Shown here: positions 1 through 7,803 of the stretch, piece by piece
Position numbering within the stretch: position 1 is the first letter of the stretch
How the letters are laid out: every line of letters starts with the position of its first letter
Origin: Marinigracilibium pacificum
Lineage (GTDB): Bacteria; Bacteroidota; Bacteroidia; Cytophagales; Cyclobacteriaceae
Assembly: GCF_012926615.1 (NCBI RefSeq)
Contig: NZ_JABBNU010000003.1
Span: forward strand, 62,001 to 126,000
Length of the DNA: 64,000 nt
Direction of reading: 5' to 3'
Made by a program: the position numbers and the translations under genes
The notes under the pieces: model-generated
Told to the model about the DNA's origin: nothing
The model's input: the letters and a program-made list of their open reading frames with translations, nothing else
Database searches by the model: none

Positions 1-172
1 AATATTAGAACCATGGTCTTATAAAGTATTTGTAAAACCTCAGTAAAGCATCAGATCCAGATACAAATTTGCAGAAACCGAATACAATAATTTTATATTT
101 ATTCCTTAACCTGTTTATAGACTTCTTGTGATAAACTAAATTCACTAAAATAATATACTATATATCAACCTT

Positions 173-670
173 ATGAAAATTCTCTTTAGAGAAATGACTG
201 ATAACGACTGGCCGGAAGTTGCCAGAATTTATCTGGAAGGAATTAAAACAGGTAATGCAACATTTGAAAAACAATGTCCCGATTGGGAAAAGTGGAATTC
301 TAGCCATCGTCAGGATTGTAGATTTGTGGCAATAACAAATGGAAAAACTGTCGGTTGGGTTGCTCTTTCTAATGTCTCCGGAAGGTGTGTATATTCAGGA
401 GTTTGTGAAGTGAGTGTTTATGTTGATAGCACTTATTTTGGTCAGGGAATTGGTGATTCACTAATGAAAAAAATGATAGAAGAGTCAGAAAAAAATAATA
501 TATGGACACTTCAGTCAGGTATTTTCATAGAAAACAAATCAAGTATCAGGTTGCATGAGAAAAATGGTTTCAGAATTGTTGGAACCAGGGAAAAAATAGG
601 ACAAAGGGAAAGTATTTGGAGAGATATTGTTTTGATGGAACGGAGGAGTAAAGTTTCGGGAATCAAATAA
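173..670 (+). CDS. GNAT N-acetyltransferase, phosphinothricin/methionine-sulfoximine acetyltransferase type
   Basis: Cytoplasmic acetyl-CoA-dependent N-acetyltransferase of 165 residues, the usual family length. The N-terminal pattern around TGNATFE (residues 26-32) is typical of the Pat/YncA branch, which acetylates glutamate analogues such as phosphinothricin or methionine sulfoximine. The acetyl-CoA loop is QGIG at 91-94, followed by the NKSSIRLHEKNGF segment at 121-133 that closes GNAT folds. The true substrate cannot be read from sequence. It stands 28 bases before the WD40 gene, so cotranscription is possible, but the two functions show no link. Confidence 0.85.
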   Translation: MKILFREMTDNDWPEVARIYLEGIKTGNATFEKQCPDWEKWNSSHRQDCRFVAITNGKTVGWVALSNVSGRCVYSGVCEVSVYVDSTYFGQGIGDSLMKKMIEESEKNNIWTLQSGIFIENKSSIRLHEKNGFRIVGTREKIGQRESIWRDIVLMERRSKVSGIK

Positions 671-698
671 TTAATATCTAATTTTTAGTATAAGTGGA

Positions 699-1640
699 AT
701 GAATCAAATCATGCATCATAAACATATTATAATTATCATCTTAATTTTGGTTTCTGCTAAAATCAATTGCCAATCATTATCTCCTGCAAAGACTTTCAAT
801 GGTCATTCAGAAATGATAATGAGTATTGAACAATCGCCTGATCAAAAGTATATTTTATCTGGTAGTGAAGATGACAAAGCTATCTTATGGGACACAGATG
901 GTTCCAGAATTATTGAAATTAATGAACACCTGAGAAGTGTTAATGATGTTACCTTCTCTCCGGATGGTAAGCATTTTATTACGGCTGGCAGTGACCAGAC
1001 ATTTATTATATGGAGTATAAATGGCAAAAAAATCAAAACTGTTAATGCAGATGATATCTATGTCAAAACTGTTGAATACTCAAGTGACGGGAAATATATT
1101 TTGAGTGGTGGTGGTGATAATACAGCGAAATTATGGACATCTGAAGGTGAACTTATTAGAAAATTTATCGGTCATGAATGTACTATCTATCAAGCGTCTT
1201 TTTCTCCTGATGATGAAAGAATAATATTAGCTAGTTGTGATAAATCATTTTCGATATGGTCTGTAGAAGGAGATAAACTACAACATCAAGTTCATCACCA
1301 AAGTGGAGTGAGTGCAGCTAGCTATTCCCCGGACGGAAAATTCTATTTAACAGCAAGCTTTGACAAGACTGCAATTTTGTGGGATTTTAATTTAAATATA
1401 GTCACAGAATTCAAAGGACATACTGATGAAATAAGCCAGGCAGAATTCTCTCCTGACGGTAGAAGTATAATGACAGCGAGTGAAGATGGAACGGTGAAGT
1501 TATGGGACCTCGAAGGTAAACTAATCAGAACAATAGGTATTCCTAATACTATAGATTATAAAAGTGCCACTTTTTCAAGAGATGGAAAGTATCTAATTAT
1601 TGGTTCAAACGAATGTAATATTGAATTCTGGACTTTATGA
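699..1640 (+). CDS. Exported WD40-repeat protein (single seven-bladed propeller)
   Basis: A hydrophobic N-terminus (residues 1-25, ending INCQS) looks like a Sec signal peptide, so the protein is probably periplasmic or surface-located. The rest is seven consecutive WD repeats of about 40 residues (roughly 31-65, 70-106, 111-147, 151-188, 192-229, 233-270, 274-313), with repeated FSPDGK and LWD/IWS motifs. Seven repeats make exactly one closed propeller with no further catalytic domain. WD propellers are protein-interaction platforms; the partner is unknown. ATG at 699 is used; a second in-frame ATG at 711 would also keep the signal peptide. Confidence 0.85.
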   Translation: MNQIMHHKHIIIIILILVSAKINCQSLSPAKTFNGHSEMIMSIEQSPDQKYILSGSEDDKAILWDTDGSRIIEINEHLRSVNDVTFSPDGKHFITAGSDQTFIIWSINGKKIKTVNADDIYVKTVEYSSDGKYILSGGGDNTAKLWTSEGELIRKFIGHECTIYQASFSPDDERIILASCDKSFSIWSVEGDKLQHQVHHQSGVSAASYSPDGKFYLTASFDKTAILWDFNLNIVTEFKGHTDEISQAEFSPDGRSIMTASEDGTVKLWDLEGKLIRTIGIPNTIDYKSATFSRDGKYLIIGSNECNIEFWTL

Positions 1641-1725
1641 AAGTTCTTCAATACATTCGAATCATATTCAGCATATTTAAAATATTTCCTTAAAAAACGG
1701 ATAAAATATTCTTCAGATAAATAAT

Positions 1726-1733
1726 TACCTTTG
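1726..1733 (+). promoter_or_regulatory. Possible -7 element for the glycosyltransferase gene
   Basis: TACCTTTG matches the Bacteroidota -7 consensus TAnnTTTG and lies 38 bases before the ATG at 1772. No TTTG is found at the expected -33 distance, so this is only half of a promoter. Confidence 0.3.
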
Positions 1734-1771
1734 GACTCTGTAAACATCAATATTTTCAAAGCATCAGACAA

Positions 1772-2761
1772 ATGAGAATACTTATAGTTCATAAAAGTGT
1801 TATTCCTGTTACAATGTATGGCGGAACAGAGAGAGTGATCTGGTATCTTGGAAAAGAGCTTGTCAAACTCGGTCATGAAGTCACATTTCTTGTTAACAAA
1901 GGGTCTCATTGTGATTTTGCATCAGTAATTCATATAGACGAAAATAAACCGGTGGTTGATCAGGTGCCTGAAAATTTTGATGTAGCACATTTCAATTACT
2001 TTCCGGATAATCTTGAGAGAGTAAAAATCCCCTACCTTGCTACAATGCATGGCAATCTTAATGATTCTACAGAGCTGGATTATAATACTGTTTTTGTTTC
2101 AAAAAATCATGCACTAAGGTTTGGTTCTGAATCTTATGTTTATAATGGTCTAGACTGGGATGATTATCTAAAGCCAGATCTTAATATGAAGCGTGATCAT
2201 TTTCATTTTCTGGGAAATGCTGCATGGAGAGTTAAAAATGTAAAGGGAGCAATAAATATCATAAACAGTCTTAAATCTGAGAAATTGGTTGTACTAGGTG
2301 GTACCCGGTTCAATTTTAAAATGGGAATGCGGTTTACTTTTTCGCCAAAAATCAAATTCAAAGGTATGGTTGGTGGTGAGGAAAAATTCAAACTATTAAA
2401 CACCTCAAAAGGATTAATATTTCCTGTGAAATGGCATGAGCCTTTCGGTTTAGCTATAACAGAAAGTTTGTTTTATGGTTGTCCGATTTTTGGTACTCCA
2501 TATGGTTCACTTCCAGAACTGGTCAAACCCGAAGTTGGTTTTTTATCAAATAATAGTAAAGAATTGGCAGAAGCTGTGTCAAATGCAGATCGATTCTCAG
2601 CAGAAGTTTGCCATAATTATGCTGTTGAAGAATTCAATAGTCAAAAAATGGCTTCAAGGTATGTCGAAAAATACCAAAAAGTCATTACCGGGGAAAAGCT
2701 AAATACTAAAAAGCCAAAAATCCAAAACATACAAAAAGAAAAATTTCTTGATTGGAGTTAA
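1772..2761 (+). CDS. GT4-family glycosyltransferase
   Basis: Cytosolic GT-B glycosyltransferase of 329 residues, likely adding a sugar from a nucleotide-sugar to a glycan or small acceptor. The N-terminal Rossmann region has the GGTERVIWYLGKEL segment (17-30) typical of GT4 enzymes. The C-terminal donor site has the retaining EX7E motif, E223 and E231 within EPFGLAITE, followed by the usual GTPYGSLPEL region. It is a little short for GT4, and no other polysaccharide genes adjoin, so it is not part of a visible capsule or LPS cluster. Donor and acceptor cannot be assigned. Confidence 0.88.
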   Translation: MRILIVHKSVIPVTMYGGTERVIWYLGKELVKLGHEVTFLVNKGSHCDFASVIHIDENKPVVDQVPENFDVAHFNYFPDNLERVKIPYLATMHGNLNDSTELDYNTVFVSKNHALRFGSESYVYNGLDWDDYLKPDLNMKRDHFHFLGNAAWRVKNVKGAINIINSLKSEKLVVLGGTRFNFKMGMRFTFSPKIKFKGMVGGEEKFKLLNTSKGLIFPVKWHEPFGLAITESLFYGCPIFGTPYGSLPELVKPEVGFLSNNSKELAEAVSNADRFSAEVCHNYAVEEFNSQKMASRYVEKYQKVITGEKLNTKKPKIQNIQKEKFLDWS

Positions 2762-2833
2762 CCTTTTAAATAGTTCCCAATGCCATAAGATCCCTTTATT
2801 AATTCTTATTAAATTAAGGAATAAAATATTATA

Positions 2834-3586
2834 ATGGATCGCAGGAAATTTTCAAATGAACTTATAAAATCACTGGTAAGCTTTGCCCTCCTCGATTCTG
2901 TGTATTCATATCAGGCGGTTGGTAAAAGCATCAAACTTATATTTAATCATTGGGTAGTCAGCCTTAATGAATATTGTATTGACCTGAAAACAGGAAGCTT
3001 AACTCCTGCTCAATGGCAAACTAAAGTAGAGGGTTTGTTTAACCAAATAGATCTGACAGAATTAATTAAATTTATTGATCTCAAAAACCTTACAAAAGGA
3101 TTTAACTATCCGGATTTGGGTGTTAATACCAAAAAAGTAACCTTTCCAACAATTAGTGGCATTCCTGAAAAAATAGTTTTCATTAAAAAGGTCTTTGGAA
3201 TGAAAAAAGACAGAGCCATTATACCACATGGACATAGTAATATGGTTTCGGCACACCTTATATTGAATGGAGAAATGCATTTACGACACTATGAAAAAAT
3301 TGAAAGTGATCAAGACCATTTGATAATAAAACCAACAATTGACAGAATTGCATTACCAGGAGATAGTTCTTCAATTTCTGATGAAAAAAATAATATCCAT
3401 TGGTTCATTGCCAATTCACCAACTGCATTTACATTTGACATTATCCTCCTTGATTTGAATAACAAACCATACGATATCCACAATATTGACATCTATTTGA
3501 AGGAAGACCTCCACAATGGAACAATGAGAGTACCTATATTAGATGTTGATACTGCTCTCAAAAAATATGGCAAGCATCATCATTAA
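2834..3586 (+). CDS. Cupin-like protein of unknown function
   Basis: Protein of 250 residues starting MDRRKF, which resembles a twin-arginine start but lacks a clear hydrophobic core and cleavage site. The C-terminal half looks like a cupin barrel: HGHSN (H132, H134), then H141, E147 and H149, and a late H189, arranged like a metal site. The protein ends in KHHH. No catalytic family can be assigned; a dioxygenase-like or sensory cupin is possible. It stands alone between the glycosyltransferase and a DUF418 gene. Confidence 0.6.
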   Translation: MDRRKFSNELIKSLVSFALLDSVYSYQAVGKSIKLIFNHWVVSLNEYCIDLKTGSLTPAQWQTKVEGLFNQIDLTELIKFIDLKNLTKGFNYPDLGVNTKKVTFPTISGIPEKIVFIKKVFGMKKDRAIIPHGHSNMVSAHLILNGEMHLRHYEKIESDQDHLIIKPTIDRIALPGDSSSISDEKNNIHWFIANSPTAFTFDIILLDLNNKPYDIHNIDIYLKEDLHNGTMRVPILDVDTALKKYGKHHH

Positions 3587-3772
3587 TTATTAATTAATTG
3601 CCCTACCTTGAATACCCAGCTATAATTAAACTTCTGTAAATCTGACAATTACAACAATATCCTTTGACCATCATTTTTATTGGATTAACTTATAAATAGC
3701 TTTATCCCAATTAAGTTTCCCGACCGGGGAATTACAAATTTATTATCTACTACCTTACCAACCGTTACTACC

Positions 3773-5077
3773 ATGAACACCACACTCGAAACACCTGTGC
3801 CCTCAACTTCAGGCAACAGAATTCAGTCCTTAGATATAATGCGTGGATGCGTATTATTAGGAATTTTAATTATGAATATTAATGGAATGGGGCTCGCAGG
3901 AGCCTACGGAAATCCTACAGTTGCAGGTGGAGCAGAAGGAGTAGATTTATATACCTGGATTACTGCAAATATGTTTTTTGAAGGCACCATGAGAGCTTTA
4001 TTCTCTTTGTTATTTGGTGTTGGAATGTTCATTTTTATGGACAGACTTGAAAAAAAAGGCGTCGGATTAATAGCCGCAAACATTTATTTCCGTAGGATTA
4101 TCTGGCTATTGATTTTTGGACTTATCCATGCGTATATACTCCTATGGGAAGGTGAAATCTTATATAATTATGCCATAATGGGCTTTTTGGTATATTCCTT
4201 CAGAAAATTAGCCCCAAAAAAACTTATCATCGGTGCCCTGATTCTTTTTCTAGGAGGTGCTTTTTGGAATTTTCAGGATTATCAAGATAAAGTTGAATTC
4301 ATGGAAAGTGTCAATACTGCCATTGAATATAAAGAGTCAGGTAAAGAACTTACCCGGCAGATGGTCAATAATCTCCATGATTGGGAGAATATGCAATATA
4401 GAAAAACAACAGAATGGGTAGAAAAAGCCAATGAAGATATGCGTCAGGGGTATTTCCATGTTATGGCATTTCTTGCACCATTTATAACTGAATCAAATTC
4501 TAAATTTGCTTATCGGTATGATCTATGGGATGTTTTAAGTATGATGTTTTTAGGAATTGCCTTATATAAGCTTCATTTTCTATCCGGGGAAAAACCATGG
4601 AACATCTATTTTATTATGATACTGGTAGGTTACAGCATAGGTCTAACGGTAAATTACTATGAAACGAATCTTATAATCGAAAATGACTATGCTATGACTG
4701 CCTACTATAAGTCATATATTACCTATGATCTAGGAAGACTATTTATATCAATTGGCCATATAGGAACTATCATGGTATTTTGTAAATCATCTATCCTTCC
4801 CTGGCTTAAACATTCATTAGCTTCTGTTGGTAGAATGGCACTAACAAATTACGTCATGCATTCTGTTTTTGCTTTATTCATTTTTACAGGAACCGGATTT
4901 GCTATGTTCGGTAAATTCCAGAGACATGAATTGATGTATATAGTATTTTCTATATGGATATTTCAATTAATAGTCAGTCCAATTTGGTTAAAATACTATT
5001 ATTATGGTCCATTAGAATGGATTTGGAGGATGCTGAGTTATCGCAAGAAATTTCCAATCAAAAAGATTGAGCAATAA
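3773..5077 (+). CDS. DUF418 domain integral membrane protein (YeiB-like)
   Basis: Polytopic inner-membrane protein of 434 residues. The cytoplasmic start SLDIMRG (19-25) followed by a hydrophobic helix is the signature shared by YeiB/DUF418 and acyltransferase-3-like proteins. About eight to ten membrane segments are visible, with a conserved C-terminal block around GRMALTNYVMHS and a terminal PLEWIWR motif. The family is thought to handle membrane or envelope metabolites, but no reaction is established. It has its own upstream gap of about 190 bases and a separate gene downstream. Confidence 0.88.
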   Translation: MNTTLETPVPSTSGNRIQSLDIMRGCVLLGILIMNINGMGLAGAYGNPTVAGGAEGVDLYTWITANMFFEGTMRALFSLLFGVGMFIFMDRLEKKGVGLIAANIYFRRIIWLLIFGLIHAYILLWEGEILYNYAIMGFLVYSFRKLAPKKLIIGALILFLGGAFWNFQDYQDKVEFMESVNTAIEYKESGKELTRQMVNNLHDWENMQYRKTTEWVEKANEDMRQGYFHVMAFLAPFITESNSKFAYRYDLWDVLSMMFLGIALYKLHFLSGEKPWNIYFIMILVGYSIGLTVNYYETNLIIENDYAMTAYYKSYITYDLGRLFISIGHIGTIMVFCKSSILPWLKHSLASVGRMALTNYVMHSVFALFIFTGTGFAMFGKFQRHELMYIVFSIWIFQLIVSPIWLKYYYYGPLEWIWRMLSYRKKFPIKKIEQ

Positions 5078-5191
5078 GTAGTTCAATTTTGAATTGCTAA
5101 TACATATTCTTAACTTATTAATATCCACACTATCTAATATTTCAATACTCACCTCTCAAAGTATAGAGAGAATTATTAACAGCTATCTATC

Positions 5192-5701
5192 ATGAAAACT
5201 AAACGTTCAAAATTACCAATATTATTAACACTATTTATCTTTATGATGTCATCAAGCATCGCACTTGGACAATATGATGATACACAATTAAAAGAACCAA
5301 ACGATTCACACTCCCCAAATATTAAATTACAGCACGTAACACGAGTTGTAAGTGACTTTAGCAAAAGCAGGTATTTCTATTTAGAAGTGCTTGGACTCCA
5401 GGAAATCCCAACTGACTGGTTACCTGATAATCAAATGTTCATCTCTCTAGGTGGCAATCTGGAACTTCATATGGGTGAAGTTGAGGGTATTGAAGTAAAA
5501 CCTAATAATTTTAATCATTTTGCTATTTCAGTCCCCAATCTTGATGAATATCTGGGTTCAATTATCAGTAAAGGTGAAATATATGGATCCTTAGGCAAGG
5601 GGGATGACAAACATATAAGTACCAGACCAGATAAGGTCAGACAAACCTTTATAAAAGACCCTGATGGTTATTGGGTAGAGATAAATGATATGTACGAATA
5701 G
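5192..5701 (+). CDS. Exported VOC (glyoxalase/dioxygenase fold) protein
   Basis: A signal peptide (about 1-27, ending ALGQ) precedes a single VOC domain. Two beta-alpha-beta-beta-beta modules are visible: LQHVTRVVSDFSKSRYFYLEVLG, then NHFAISVPNLDEYL. The ending DPDGYWVEIND carries the usual final Glu metal ligand. Substrate unknown; such proteins bind a divalent metal and act on small metabolites. The stop is 2 bases before the next gene, which is also exported, so the two are almost certainly one transcript. An exported VOC protein is less common than a cytosolic one. Confidence 0.82.
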   Translation: MKTKRSKLPILLTLFIFMMSSSIALGQYDDTQLKEPNDSHSPNIKLQHVTRVVSDFSKSRYFYLEVLGLQEIPTDWLPDNQMFISLGGNLELHMGEVEGIEVKPNNFNHFAISVPNLDEYLGSIISKGEIYGSLGKGDDKHISTRPDKVRQTFIKDPDGYWVEINDMYE

Positions 5702-5703
5702 TC

Positions 5704-6159
5704 ATGAAAAGTAAATTTATACTCCTTATTCTGATATTATCTAGTACAGGATTAATAGCCCAGAATAAAAATGAAGAAGTAAAAAATACTATTTATTCAA
5801 TGATCAACGAGTTAAATAATCTACAATTAGATGACTTTACCTCCTATTTCACTGATGATGCAATAGTATTTTTCCCAAGACCGCCACTACAGGCAAAGAA
5901 AGTAATAGGCAGAGAGAATATTAAAAATGAGTTCTCCAAATTCTTTGCATCAGTTAAAAGCAGTAATCCAGATGCCTCTCCCCCCTATTTAAATATTATA
6001 CCTTTAGATTTTGAAGTGAGAACTAATGGGAATATGGCATTTGCTACATTTCATATCGATATGAATAATGAACTGCATAGAAGAACAGTGATTCTTGAAA
6101 AGATTGGCAAAAAATGGAAAGTAGCTCATCTGCATGCATCATTTCACCTAATGGAATAA
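5704..6159 (+). CDS. Exported NTF2-like/SnoaL-like protein
   Basis: Protein of 151 residues with a signal peptide (1-20, ending LIAQN) and a single NTF2-like cone fold. Typical features are the N-terminal helix with LNNLQLDDFTSYFTDDAIVFFP, the RENIKNEFSKFF segment and the final strand GKKWKVAHLHAS. Members of this fold may bind small ligands or act as isomerases or adaptors; no active site can be picked out. It is coupled to the VOC gene and ends 11 bases before a strong terminator. A related protein lies at 54716-55168. Confidence 0.8.
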   Translation: MKSKFILLILILSSTGLIAQNKNEEVKNTIYSMINELNNLQLDDFTSYFTDDAIVFFPRPPLQAKKVIGRENIKNEFSKFFASVKSSNPDASPPYLNIIPLDFEVRTNGNMAFATFHIDMNNELHRRTVILEKIGKKWKVAHLHASFHLME

Positions 6160-6170
6160 GACATATAAAA

Positions 6171-6200
6171 AGGACCCGGATGACTCAAATTCCGGGTCCT
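6171..6200. terminator. Bidirectional intrinsic terminator
   Basis: A perfect 10-bp stem (AGGACCCGGA / TCCGGGTCCT) with a 10-base loop sits between the convergent gene ends at 6159 (plus) and 6223 (minus). An A-run before it gives a U-tract on the minus-strand transcript; the T-run on the plus side is weak. Confidence 0.85.
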
Positions 6201-6222
6201 TAATGTAATATAACAATCAATT

Positions 6223-7803
6223 CTAATTTACTTTTTCATTTGTCAATGTAAATTCTACCCTTCTATTAATAGACCTGCTTTTAACATCAACATTATCTAT
6301 CAGTGGTTTCACTTCACCGTATCCGGTATATTTAATTCTTGTTTCACTGATCCCATTTTCAATTAGGAAATCTGCCACCGCCTTAGCTCTTTTAATGGAT
6401 AGTTTTTCATTATATGATTCAGAGCCTACATCATCAGTATGTCCTTCTATTACTACATTTAGTGAAGGATCATTTTCCATTATTTTAACTAATTCAAACA
6501 AAGTTGACTTATCTTCATCTTGTAAATTTGATTTGTCTGTTTCAAAATTAAAGTTGAAGTACATCTTTTCATCCACAGTGATATTTTCAAAATCACCAGC
6601 CTTAGCCTTTCCTTCATTTGGATCAATTATCTTGGAAAGATCAGTTTCATCAATTCCTGTAAATACTTCCATATTTTCTAATGGAGTCAAATCATTAATA
6701 CTTTCTTCAGTTCCTAAAACATTAGAATCATCTATACCTGATTTATTTTTACTTAATCTCTTCTTTTCACCTTGATTAGATGCTCGTTTCTTTCTTTTTG
6801 ATTTCCGCTTTTTATTTTTCTTTCTTTTATAACGAGACTTAACTTCAATACCATATTGCAGACCTAACTCAAATGCTCCCCTATTTGCCAATCGATTATT
6901 TATTGGGATATCAAAACTAATTCCAGCCGAAAGTGGACCATTATTCCACTGTACTCCCAATAAAGCTCCTTGATTAGATAAATATTTAGAGTGAAGTTCA
7001 AGTGTTTGATCTTGCAAATGACTGAAATACCTGTCAAGTTTATATCGAGTCACCATCCCAATATTTAGTATTCCGGTTGCTGCAGAATAGGAATACAAAA
7101 CTTCGGGATAAAAACTAAAATAATAATTAGAATAAATTTGCAAACCAGCCTCAGCAATAAGAGAAATTGGCACTGGAGATCTTTTACCTGTGAAGCTTTC
7201 ATTTGGTTTATTTAAATCTAAAATCGAAAGCCCTGCATGAACTAATCGTTCTTTCTTCTTATTGGTTGAAACATAATACACACCACTTGAAACTGAAACG
7301 TACTCGTTTTTCAACCCACCTAACTCTTCTCCAGAATAAATACCAGGATCAAAACCAGAACCGGGCACATATTGATTCCCTGTCAATAGGTTATCCATAT
7401 TAACCTTCATCATGGTATAATTTAACCTGGTACCCCAGCTTAACACTTTATATTTCCCAACACTAAAATTAAAAGCATAACTACCTCCAAAAGTAATCTT
7501 CTCAAGCATACCATTTCCACCCGTTTTATCTTGACCTAAAGTAATACCAATGGCAGACCACCTATCTCCTCTATTTGGTTTTATAAAAGGATATTTAGCA
7601 GACATTAAAAAGTTAGTAAGCTTAATACCTGGTTGGCTTCTTTGATTTCTATAAATCAATCCTGCAGTGGCATAGTCATCTAAAGATATTGTTGCAGGAT
7701 TGACCTGCTGATAACCGTAATCATACAGAGAATATTGATATTGCTGCCCTGAAATAAACAGCAGATTCAATGGTAATACTAATATGATCAATAAAATCCT
7801 CAT
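6223..7803 (-). CDS. PorP/SprF family T9SS outer-membrane protein fused to an OmpA domain
   Basis: Protein of 526 residues. After a signal peptide (about 1-20, ending FISGQ) comes the PorP/SprF signature (YDYGYQQVNPATIS) and a beta-rich barrel region to about residue 325. Next is a very basic linker (about 326-360, many Lys/Arg) and an acidic linker. Then comes an OmpA-like peptidoglycan-binding domain (about 405-526) with the motif EGHTDDVGS and the following LS..RA helix. In this family SprF is needed for export or attachment of T9SS type B cargo. The start overlaps the stop of the upstream type B cargo gene by 4 bases, which fits a cargo/partner pair. The OmpA domain would tether the barrel to the cell wall. 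Confidence 0.9.
   Translation of the reverse strand: MRILLIILVLPLNLLFISGQQYQYSLYDYGYQQVNPATISLDDYATAGLIYRNQRSQPGIKLTNFLMSAKYPFIKPNRGDRWSAIGITLGQDKTGGNGMLEKITFGGSYAFNFSVGKYKVLSWGTRLNYTMMKVNMDNLLTGNQYVPGSGFDPGIYSGEELGGLKNEYVSVSSGVYYVSTNKKKERLVHAGLSILDLNKPNESFTGKRSPVPISLIAEAGLQIYSNYYFSFYPEVLYSYSAATGILNIGMVTRYKLDRYFSHLQDQTLELHSKYLSNQGALLGVQWNNGPLSAGISFDIPINNRLANRGAFELGLQYGIEVKSRYKRKKNKKRKSKRKKRASNQGEKKRLSKNKSGIDDSNVLGTEESINDLTPLENMEVFTGIDETDLSKIIDPNEGKAKAGDFENITVDEKMYFNFNFETDKSNLQDEDKSTLFELVKIMENDPSLNVVIEGHTDDVGSESYNEKLSIKRAKAVADFLIENGISETRIKYTGYGEVKPLIDNVDVKSRSINRRVEFTLTNEKVN

Noticed and set aside
1-172. Possible end of an upstream gene
   Set aside because: No frame of useful length or recognisable motif on either strand.
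1556-1909. Minus-strand frame of 117 codons across the WD40 end and the GT4 start
   Set aside because: It overlaps two well-supported plus-strand genes and resembles no family.
6395-6775. Plus-strand frame of 126 codons inside the PorP-OmpA gene
   Set aside because: Low-complexity Ser/Leu-rich translation, the mirror of a clear OmpA domain.
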